Below, in pieces: positions 15,661 through 20,563 of a stretch of 20,823 bases of DNA. This DNA comes from a virus, in the IMG/VR virus record IMGVR_UViG_3300031787_001003, positions 1-20,823 of that record. The stretch is one strand, 5' to 3'. The first letter of the stretch is position 1; each line of letters starts with the position of its first letter. A program made the position numbers and the translations under genes. Below the pieces are notes generated by a model. It did no database searches. It was not told the origin of the DNA and saw only the letters and a list, made by a program, of their open reading frames with translations.

Positions 15661-15849
15661 GATCCCGGCTGCAGGGGCCCCCACCCCTTAGCCGGACTGG
15701 TGGTACCCCCCAGTCTGAGCCAGCTGGCAGATTGCATCTGACCATCTGTCTAAGAAAATTTCCTTGGCAGGAAATGTTTCTATGACTGTACCATGCTGTG
15801 CATGCTACACTAGCTGTCATGTCATCACAAGCTCTGACATAGGACAGCT
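15661..15849. other. GC-rich hairpin cluster at the divergent junction
   Basis: No gene is seen between 15580 and 15895. Instead there is a tight row of stem-loops: CCGGCT/AGCCGG (15665-15695) with an inner GGGG/CCCC; GACTGG/CCAGTC (15695-15715); CAGAT/ATCTG (15728-15740); ATTTCC/GGAAAT (15758-15775); and a 13-bp stem AGCTGTC-ATGTCA with TGACAT-(AG)-GACAGCT (15812-15849). The first hundred bases are far more GC-rich than anything else in the window. It separates the two oppositely transcribed halves, so a control region, a structured leader or an origin are candidates; none is proven. Confidence 0.6.
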
Positions 15850-15856
15850 CTTCTGG

Positions 15857-15872
15857 CTAGCCCTGAACATAA
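15857..15872 (+). promoter_or_regulatory. Repeated leader box, copy 1 (CTAGCCCTGAACATAA)
   Basis: First of five copies of CTAGCCCNNAACATAA. It begins 7 bases after the 13-bp hairpin and 39 bases before the ATG at 15896. Candidate promoter or processing site of a phage-specific system. Confidence 0.6.
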
Positions 15873-15895
15873 TATAAAATATTAAATTTTATCTT

Positions 15896-16165
15896 ATGAA
15901 TAATCTTATCATTCGGGTTATTGCTAACCCAAACTCAAAGAAAACCTGGGTTGTCTATCCCAGTGCAGGCATAAAGCCTTTCGTTATAGACAAGACCAGG
16001 TGCAAAGGTGTCAAGCTTAAGCCCAACAAACATTATGTTGTTGAGCTTAAGCATGCAAAGAGTAAAACTCCACCTTTGCCTGACACCATATTTGTATATT
16101 GCATATATGCATATGGTGAGCTGATGTTAGACAAGTCTACCACAGCTAAGAAGAAAGGGAAGTAA
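15896..16165 (+). CDS. Small basic protein, unknown, first early-type cassette
   Basis: An 89-residue basic protein, predicted beta-rich (NNLIIRVIANPNSKKTWVVYPS, then KGVKLKPNKHYVVELKHAK and DTIFVYCIYAYGEL), with a Lys-rich tail TAKKKGK. No signal or membrane segment and no family recognised. It is alone between a leader box and a terminator. Short single-gene units beside a divergent junction are typical for early host-takeover genes of phages, which is an inference. Confidence 0.75.
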   Translation: MNNLIIRVIANPNSKKTWVVYPSAGIKPFVIDKTRCKGVKLKPNKHYVVELKHAKSKTPPLPDTIFVYCIYAYGELMLDKSTTAKKKGK

Positions 16166-16200
16166 GATTCCCTTTCTAAAGGGATTTTATCCCTTTTTTT
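16154..16200 (+). terminator. Terminator with two overlapping hairpin options
   Basis: AAAGGGA (16154-16160) can pair with TCCCTTT (16169-16175), the first arm lying in the last codons of the gene, and AAAGGGAT (16178-16185) pairs with ATCCCTTT (16189-16196) running into seven T. The second is the terminator proper. Confidence 0.85.
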
Positions 16201-16204
16201 CTTT

Positions 16205-16220
16205 CTAGCCCAGAACATAA
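16205..16220 (+). promoter_or_regulatory. Repeated leader box, copy 2 (CTAGCCCAGAACATAA)
   Basis: Directly after the T-run of the previous terminator and 35 bases before the ATG at 16240. Same box as before the other cassettes. Confidence 0.65.
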
Positions 16221-16239
16221 CATAAATAAATTTATTGTT

Positions 16240-16554
16240 ATGAAAACACTTTTTGACCTGTCAAAAACTATTCCTGTGATAACTGAAGTTCCACAGGCAT
16301 CAATGGCCATATTAGACTGTGGCTCCACCAAAGTCTTAATGCCCCTATTATCAGATGAATACAATGGTATTCAACAGATAAACAGTCTTTGTTGGACAAC
16401 ATTGTCCAAAAAGACTTTTGACCAAATGTATGAACTTATTTCCAAGGAAATAACTTGCATACATATTGATTCTCATATCTATTGCCTTGCAGACAAAAGT
16501 TATGAGAATAGAATGGCCAAGGCCATTAATGATGATTATGCTTTAGCACCATAA
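16240..16554 (+). CDS. Small protein ending in a tmRNA-tag-like DYALAP, unknown
   Basis: A 104-residue mixed alpha/beta protein (KTLFDLSKTIPVITEVPQASMAILDCGSTKVLMPLL, then helices around KKTFDQMYELISKEI). Not recognised. The C-terminus AINDDYALAP closely resembles the ssrA tag ending (E. coli ...DENYALAA), differing in the last residue. The final codons lie in a perfect 10-bp hairpin GATGATTATG/CATAATCATC (16531-16559) that includes the stop codon. Single-gene unit with its own leader box and terminator. Confidence 0.75.
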   Translation: MKTLFDLSKTIPVITEVPQASMAILDCGSTKVLMPLLSDEYNGIQQINSLCWTTLSKKTFDQMYELISKEITCIHIDSHIYCLADKSYENRMAKAINDDYALAP

Positions 16555-16560
16555 TCATCA

Positions 16561-16585
16561 AAAGGGATTTTATCCCTTTCTTTTT
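16561..16585 (+). terminator. Terminator, same hairpin sequence as the previous cassette
   Basis: AAAGGGAT, loop TTT, ATCCCTTT, then CTTTTT. The hairpin is identical to that at 16178-16196, showing that the cassettes share their terminator as well as their leader. Confidence 0.85.
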
Positions 16586-16595
16586 CCCTTTCTTT

Positions 16596-16611
16596 CTAGC
16601 CCTTAACTTAA
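16596..16611 (+). promoter_or_regulatory. Repeated leader box, copy 3 (CTAGCCCTTAACTTAA)
   Basis: One base differs from the AACATAA core. It begins 48 bases before the ATG at 16644, after a pyrimidine-rich stretch following the terminator. Confidence 0.6.
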
Positions 16612-16643
16612 AATGAAATCATTTTAAGTAAATCAATTTTATT

Positions 16644-16835
16644 ATGCTAACAAAATTAATTTTTGCACTATACCTGTTAACAGGCACAGTGACCCCTCAA
16701 GATGAACATGAGGGGAGAGAAACATATACAATCTTCTTAGAAGATGGTACATGTATAGAACATGCCTATGCAGGCGAAGTTCTAGAATGGATTGAGACAG
16801 GCTCATTCCATTATAACGAAGACTTAGAGGATTAA
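16644..16835 (+). CDS. Small acidic protein, possibly exported, unknown
   Basis: A 63-residue protein. The first 18 residues (MLTKLIFALYLLTGTVTP) could be a short signal peptide or membrane anchor; the rest is acidic with a beta hairpin (RETYTIFLEDGTCIEHAYAG) and ends in HYNEDLED. Not recognised. Third single-gene cassette. Confidence 0.65.
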   Translation: MLTKLIFALYLLTGTVTPQDEHEGRETYTIFLEDGTCIEHAYAGEVLEWIETGSFHYNEDLED

Positions 16836-16852
16836 CATCCTCTAACTCTTCT

Positions 16853-16880
16853 GAAGAGTTATTCTAACTCTTCTTTTTTT
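16853..16880 (+). terminator. Intrinsic terminator of the third cassette
   Basis: GAAGAGTT (16853-16860), loop ATTCT, AACTCTTC (16866-16873), then seven T. A competing hairpin AACTCTT/AAGAGTT (16844-16860) uses the same arm. Confidence 0.88.
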
Positions 16881-16890
16881 CCCTTTTATT

Positions 16891-16906
16891 CTAGCCCTTA
16901 ACATAA
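16891..16906 (+). promoter_or_regulatory. Repeated leader box, copy 4 (CTAGCCCTTAACATAA)
   Basis: Begins 45 bases before the ATG at 16936, 10 bases after the T-run of the preceding terminator. Confidence 0.65.
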
Positions 16907-16935
16907 ATTGATAAATCAATTAAATTTTATAAATT

Positions 16936-17451
16936 ATGGCTTTACAAGCAAAATTTCTAAAAGTTGGCAAAGGTGGAACCTTAGCCATCTATGAAGTGCG
17001 TGGCACTTCAACTGAGTTAGCATCTTACGTTGCTAACAACTTTAAAAACAGCGAACCTGTTTTCAAATCTACTCCGGATGGCAAGCTCATCCTGAGTAAT
17101 GGAAATAAAGTTCCACTTTATTTCACTTCTTACCCGTTACCGGGCAAGAATATGTGGCACCCTTTGTATCAAGTACAAATGGGTGACAATGCAGGTTCTT
17201 GGACTTTAGACAAGTCAGAACTGCAATTTGATGCTCTTGTTGCCAAGAGCCTCGGTGCTGACTTAGGTCAGGCAATTGCAGCCGAGTCTGCAAAAAGGTA
17301 TGCTGATAGCACACCTGTGTCATCATCTGCATCAAGCTTGCTTGATGAAGAAGATGATAGTGAAGAGGACTTCACTGCAGATGCTTCTGAAGAAGCAAAT
17401 TTGGAAACTGTTGAAACAACAGCTCCCAAAACAGCTAAGACTAACAAGTAG
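16936..17451 (+). CDS. Protein with globular N-terminal part and acidic tail, possible ssDNA-binding-like
   Basis: A 171-residue protein, the largest of the cassettes. Residues 1-120 look globular and beta-rich (ALQAKFLKVGKGGTLAIYEVRG.. VPLYFTSYPLPGKNMWHPLYQVQMGDNAGSWTLDKSEL), followed by a low-complexity acidic region (LLDEEDDSEEDFTADASEEANLETVE, about 135-160) and a short basic end KTAKTNK. A beta-rich core plus an acidic tail recalls phage ssDNA-binding proteins, but the acidic residues are not at the very tip and no OB-fold signature is clear. The gene ends in TAG. Strong terminator follows. Confidence 0.8.
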   Translation: MALQAKFLKVGKGGTLAIYEVRGTSTELASYVANNFKNSEPVFKSTPDGKLILSNGNKVPLYFTSYPLPGKNMWHPLYQVQMGDNAGSWTLDKSELQFDALVAKSLGADLGQAIAAESAKRYADSTPVSSSASSLLDEEDDSEEDFTADASEEANLETVETTAPKTAKTNK

Positions 17452-17466
17452 CCTTAGCAAAATAAT

Positions 17467-17503
17467 AAGAGTAGCCACTAACGTGGTTACTCTTTTATTT
17501 TTT
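17467..17503 (+). terminator. Strong intrinsic terminator
   Basis: AAGAGTAGCCAC (17467-17478), loop TAAC, GTGGTTACTCTT (17483-17494): 12 bp with one G-U pair, followed by TTATTTTTT. Confidence 0.93.
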
Positions 17504-17530
17504 CAAACCTGAAACATAACCCTCTTTCTT

Positions 17531-17546
17531 CTAGCCCGTAACATAG
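17531..17546 (+). promoter_or_regulatory. Repeated leader box, copy 5 (CTAGCCCGTAACATAG)
   Basis: Last copy of the box. Unlike copies 1-4 it is not followed by a close ATG: the next start codon is 405 bases away, so it seems to open a non-coding transcript or a long structured leader. A partial echo (CCTGAAACATAAC) lies at 17509-17521. Confidence 0.6.
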
Positions 17547-17935
17547 TTTGCTATTGCACTCTTTATAGAGTGCTAATACAAGAAACATACAAGTAATATG
17601 TAGTTATTTTAAACATTGTGTTTTAAATTTTACAGTTAATAGGCTCAAAGTATAGGGAAATATACTTGCTACTTGCATGTATCAGGTTTCAGGTTTCTAA
17701 CTTTTTGATTAAAATCTTTTGTCTCCACCGTGTGTAGCAAGTAGACTTTAGTATTGATAATCAGATAGTTACAAAATGCGGAAATAAGTATGTATATATC
17801 TGTATGTTATGTATATTGTTACTACTTACTACTTTATACCTTCTACTTATCTTGTATTATTGTATTATAATACTTTAGTATTATATAGATTTTATATAGC
17901 TAAACCTAATTGTGTAACCAACTAAACACATATAT
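17547..17935 (+). ncRNA. Structured non-coding zone 1 (leader or ncRNA)
   Basis: No ORF of note. It begins with a perfect hairpin GCACTCT-TTAT-AGAGTGC (17556-17573). A 10-bp long-range stem TACTTGCTAC (17663-17672)/GTAGCAAGTA (17734-17743) closes a 61-nt internal region. ATAATAC-TTTA-GTATTAT lies at 17867-17884. It shares exact 12-mers with the two later zones: TAGTATTGATAA (17749) and ATAATCAGATAG (17757). Either a separate RNA or the 5' leader of the two small genes that follow. Boundaries are not defined by sequence except the box at the 5' side. Confidence 0.5.
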
Positions 17936-18124
17936 ATGAATTCTGTTAATAGAATTACCATTACAGAAGATTATGCTTTACAGCTTAATACTTCTATTGA
18001 AGCTCTTATACTAGAGCAAGAGAAACAAGGCTTCCGGGAAGTTAATAGATACACACATCCTGCGGTAGGATTAGTAGTTGTTCTAACTGATGCACCTGTA
18101 CCTGATTATTCTCTTGCACCATGA
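17936..18124 (+). CDS. Small protein ending in DYSLAP, unknown
   Basis: A 62-residue soluble protein (MNSVNRITITEDYALQLNTSIEALILEQEKQGF...) with a helix-rich first half and a beta segment HPAVGLVVVLTDAPV before the C-terminal VPDYSLAP. That ending parallels the DYALAP of the protein encoded at 16240-16554 and resembles the tmRNA tag. The stop overlaps the next start (ATGA), so the two genes are coupled. Confidence 0.7.
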   Translation: MNSVNRITITEDYALQLNTSIEALILEQEKQGFREVNRYTHPAVGLVVVLTDAPVPDYSLAP

Positions 18125-18366
18125 GTAATAGAGATTCATTCCTTATAGGCTTTATACTTGGAGCTGTTTCTTTCTGCGTACTTATACATATAGTATTACA
18201 TGTTATTGTAAAGAAAGAAACTCCCGGGAAAGCCTCTCAGCACATCAAGACTGAATACTTTCTTGAAGTGTCTGAAGACAGCATTAAAGTTGAATCTTTA
18301 CATGGTAATGTTTATCAAGGTACATATAGTGACCTTGATAGCATTATCTGTAAGGATAATCTTTAA
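18121..18366 (+). CDS. Small single-span membrane protein, unknown
   Basis: An 81-residue protein: residues 7-31 (FLIGFILGAVSFCVLIHIVLHVIV) form one membrane helix, followed by a soluble part (KKETPGKASQHIKTEYFLEVSEDSIKVESLHGNVYQGTYSDLDSIICKDNL) with beta character. N-terminus is short, so the soluble part may face the cytoplasm or periplasm. Coupled to the preceding gene by a four-base overlap. No family recognised. Confidence 0.7.
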   Translation: MSNRDSFLIGFILGAVSFCVLIHIVLHVIVKKETPGKASQHIKTEYFLEVSEDSIKVESLHGNVYQGTYSDLDSIICKDNL

Positions 18367-18929
18367 TTATTAGTACATCAACTGTAAATAACCGAGGGGG
18401 AGTTTTTAACCTTTGCACTCTATGCGGTTTACATACAAGTAGCAATACTTGAGGGGGTTGTTGATGTCAAGCAAAGTTCATTACTGTTAGTAAACAGTGA
18501 CAAACCTGTGGGGCTACTATTGGGTTCTATATTTCTCCTGCAAAGAGAGTATAGTACTGACATATCATTTGCAGTGATATGAATCCAAAGTTAGTGCAGA
18601 CTTAAAAATCAGGTATTTTACACATAGTATTGATAAAGCTATGTGAGTTTAATTTAAACTATCATTATCATGAGAACTTATTAGTCTCATGTTATATGAT
18701 TATCTATTCTCCTTCACAAGATTCCACTTGGGAGAATACAGCTGACTGAAGTGGAATTCAGTTTACTTACAAGAATAAGGATTCAGCGATCCTTCTCTAT
18801 GGCCTAGGAAACCATATGTGTCTTGTACAGTTGTTTAAATATTGAGCACAATCAATATTATTATTATTACTAACAATCAAGTCCTGTGTACCTAGCACAG
18901 GCAAGTCCTCAAACTAAAAAAATTAAGTT
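18367..18929 (+). ncRNA. Structured non-coding zone 2: dense array of stem-loops
   Basis: About 560 bases without a gene. Perfect stems follow one another: ACATCAAC/GTTGATGT (18375/18460) closing a three-way junction with AACCG/CGGTT and CAAGTA-GCAA-TACTTG (18436-18451, GNRA loop); ACTGTT/AACAGT (18483-18498); CTATA/TATAG (18527-18554); CATATCA/TGATATG (18561-18581); CACATAG/CTATGTG (18621-18645); CATGAGA/TCTCATG (18669-18691); ATTCTCC/GGAGAAT (18706-18737); ACTGAA/TTCAGT (18745-18762); AAGGAT/ATCCTT (18777-18794); AATATTGA/TCAATATT (18838-18859); CCTGTG/CACAGG (18883-18901). No T-run follows the last stem, so transcription may continue into the next small gene. A large structured RNA, comparable in size to known large phage RNAs such as GOLLD or ROOL, is a reasonable reading; identity is unknown. 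Confidence 0.55.
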
Positions 18930-19064
18930 ATGATTGTTAAAACTATGATTGAATTGTTCCAAGGTAATTTAACCAAGGTACAATATGTTAAGTATTCTAA
19001 TGGTAAAACTATTAAAAGAATACTTGGTAAAGATAATGTTCCTGAATTCATCATTAATCTGTAA
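18930..19064 (+). CDS. Small basic protein, 44 aa, unknown
   Basis: The ORF MIVKTMIELFQGNLTKVQYV... ends in PEFIINL, 44 residues. The leader AAAAAAATTAAGTT just before the ATG resembles the AT-rich leaders of the other plus-strand genes, and the stop is only four bases before the next start. It reads as a beta hairpin plus helix. No family recognised; short length limits certainty. Confidence 0.5.
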   Translation: MIVKTMIELFQGNLTKVQYVKYSNGKTIKRILGKDNVPEFIINL

Positions 19065-19068
19065 GACT

Positions 19069-19221
19069 ATGAAGAATTATATGCCATATATCTTTGTTGT
19101 TCTTTTGTTAGGAACATTTTCCGGGTTACTTATGTCTATGGGAAGCAACATACTTGCTTCTGTAGGTATGATGTCATTATTCTGGGCAGCTATGCTTGCT
19201 CCCGTATTGGTTAGCAAGTAA
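19069..19221 (+). CDS. Small membrane protein, 50 aa, two hydrophobic segments
   Basis: I take the ATG at 19069 (MKNYMPYIFVVLLLGTFSGL...) rather than an upstream ATG at 18985, because the upstream extension would run through the preceding small gene in another frame. Residues 5-22 and 27-48 are hydrophobic, Gly/Ser/Met-rich, with a basic N-terminus and C-terminal SK. It could be a small phage membrane effector; no family recognised. Confidence 0.55.
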   Translation: MKNYMPYIFVVLLLGTFSGLLMSMGSNILASVGMMSLFWAAMLAPVLVSK

Positions 19222-19230
19222 CCATACTAT

Positions 19231-19255
19231 CCTGAGTAGGATATAAAACTGCTCA
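19231..19255 (+). repeat. CCTGAG...GCTCA element, copy A, at the 5' edge of zone 3 RNA
   Basis: CCTGAGTAGG...AAAACTGCTCA. TGAG and GCTCA are separated exactly as in copies B and C (18 bases start to start), but no T-run follows, so this copy is not a simple terminator. It ends in the first arm of the 16-bp stem of the zone 3 RNA. Confidence 0.5.
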
Positions 19256-19599
19256 CTGCCTATTGTATTATTAAAGACATGAAAGAGTCAACTGTAAAAA
19301 TCAGTTATAATACAATAAGAAATGGTGAAGCAAAACAGTTAAACAGAAACCATTAATAGCAGTTATTTACTCTCATCCAAGCAGGATAACATACTACCAT
19401 TGAGCTTATGATGCTCCGTGATGGATGTATGTCAAGGGTTGCAACCTTGTGAGAGTACCAATAATCAGATAGAGAAGAAAGTTCTCACTCAGCAGTATAA
19501 CTGACTAGTATACACTTATGTCTAGTCAACATAAGAAAAACTGAGAGGTCAGCAGGTGAAAGTCCTGCTTCTGATTAAGATACAATAGAAAGGCAGTGA
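19253..19599 (+). ncRNA. Large structured RNA closed by a 16-bp long-range stem
   Basis: TCACTGCC-TATTGTAT (19253-19268) pairs with ATACAATA-(GAAA)-GGCAGTGA (19580-19599), enclosing about 310 bases. Inside are: AATGGT/ACCATT (19321/19349); a three-way domain closed by TACTCTCA/TGAGAGTA (19368/19450) with nested CATAC/GTATG, CCAT/ATGG, GAGC/GCTC (19390-19431) and CAAGG/CCTTG (19433-19449); and a domain closed by TAATCAGA/TCTGATTA (19462/19570) with GAGAA/TTCTC, CTCAG/CTGAG, TGACTAG/CTAGTCA and AGCAGG/CCTGCT (19551-19569), the last abutting the closing strand. A local alternative, TATTGTATTAT/ATAATACAATA (19261/19307), competes with part of the closing stem. No protein-coding frame. Function unknown. 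Confidence 0.7.
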
Positions 19600-19612
19600 T
19601 ATTCTGCGTATA

Positions 19613-19644
19613 CCTGAGCATGTAGACAAAAGGCTCATTTTTTT
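19613..19644 (+). repeat. CCTGAG...GCTCA element, copy B, with T-run
   Basis: TGAGC (19615) and GCTCA (19633) can pair and are followed by seven T, so it could terminate the zone 3 RNA. It lies 34 bases before the ATG at 19678. Same internal spacing as copies A and C. Confidence 0.55.
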
Positions 19645-19677
19645 AAACTTAATTAATCACTTATAAATAAACTTAAA

Positions 19678-20478
19678 ATGAAAATTCATTTAAACTCAAG
19701 ACAAGGTCTCTATGAAGTAGAGACATATGGTAGAGATACAATTACATTATCTACCAAACATAATGTGTTTCAAGTACCAGTATCTGATTTTAAATCATTT
19801 GCCGGTGGTAATTGGAACTTTAATGTACCCAAAGAAAAAATGGATACATTTTTATCAGTTGTTCAACCTGATAAATATAAAATACAAGTTGAACAAGAGA
19901 ATCAAATACTAACTCTAGCTGTTAGATTAGGTATGATTCAAGATGCAGTTAAAGCACAACAATCAGTTGTTGTAGAAGAATCAGATGATTATCAAGATAT
20001 ACCATTTGAAACTGATGAACCTACCAAAGATGAATATGAAAAATGGTGGAGAGATAAATGTAATGAGCTTGATACTACAAAAAATAAAATGAGAAATATT
20101 GCATCTGAAGTATATTCTCAGAATCTTGACTTCAGTAATTTTCAGAATCACAAGGGTATTAAATTCATTATACAAACAGATGCATATGAAACAGAATTTA
20201 GATTCCGTTGGGACCCATATGGATTTGTATCTAATGGTCACAGTGATATCAGTAGCATCTTTAGAGCAGATGATTGGTATACTGTCAATGGTGGTTGGAT
20301 TAAAATCATTGGTGATTATGTGATTTTATATTCTAAATCAGGTGATTATGGTGTGTATGATGATGCAATAGCTACTGCATGTGCAAAGAAAGTATTTCCT
20401 ACTAAAGAAATACATTCATTTGCAGGTAGATACTGGGATGATGAACTTGATTCTCTTTTTATGGAACTCCCATTTTAA
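19678..20478 (+). CDS. Unknown phage protein, 266 aa
   Basis: A 266-residue soluble protein. The first 60 residues are beta-rich (MKIHLNSRQGLYEVETYGRDTITLSTKHNVFQVPVSDFKSF), with a helical middle containing an acidic stretch (VVVEESDDYQDIPFETDEPTKDEYEKWWRDKCNELDTTKNKMRNIASEVYSQ, about 96-148) and an aromatic-rich beta C-terminal half (IKFIIQTDAYETEFRFRWDPYGFVSNGH...WYTVNGGWIKIIGDYVILYSKSGDYGVYDDAIATACAKKVF). No known domain recognised. It is the largest plus-strand gene and sits in its own unit between two CCTGAG...GCTCA elements. Confidence 0.85.
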   Translation: MKIHLNSRQGLYEVETYGRDTITLSTKHNVFQVPVSDFKSFAGGNWNFNVPKEKMDTFLSVVQPDKYKIQVEQENQILTLAVRLGMIQDAVKAQQSVVVEESDDYQDIPFETDEPTKDEYEKWWRDKCNELDTTKNKMRNIASEVYSQNLDFSNFQNHKGIKFIIQTDAYETEFRFRWDPYGFVSNGHSDISSIFRADDWYTVNGGWIKIIGDYVILYSKSGDYGVYDDAIATACAKKVFPTKEIHSFAGRYWDDELDSLFMELPF

Positions 20479-20486
20479 CTCTATGT

Positions 20487-20517
20487 CCTGAGTATGACAA
20501 TAAAGTGCTCACTTTTT
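20487..20517 (+). repeat. CCTGAG...GCTCA element, copy C, with T-run
   Basis: TGAGT (20489) and GCTCA (20507) can form a 5-bp stem with a G-U pair, followed by CTTTTT. Eight bases after the preceding stop and 47 before the next ATG, it could be a weak terminator, a promoter, or both. Confidence 0.55.
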
Positions 20518-20563
20518 CAACTTAAAAATCAATTTATTTATTAACTCTCAAAAAACAAAACAA

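Noticed and set aside
15655-15730. Cloning-vector polylinker or assembly contamination
   Set aside because: GGATCC, CTGCAG, GGGCCC, GGTACC and CAGCTG lie close together, which looks artificial. However they arise within hairpin arms, order and spacing do not match a vector I know, and the region runs smoothly into the repeated phage leader box.
18985-19221. 78-aa ORF starting at 18985
   Set aside because: The first 28 codons lie inside a better small ORF (18930-19064) in another frame; the start at 19069 gives a sensible membrane protein.
18367-19660. Group I or group II intron
   Set aside because: The zones are structured, but flanking sequences do not join into one reading frame and I saw no clear conserved intron core or maturase/homing endonuclease gene.
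18367-19677. tRNA genes
   Set aside because: Several hairpins, such as the AGCAGG-TGAAAGT-CCTGCT arm at 19551-19569 with a 7-nt loop, recall a T-arm, but no cloverleaf with acceptor stem, anticodon arm and GGTTCRANYCC sequence could be assembled.
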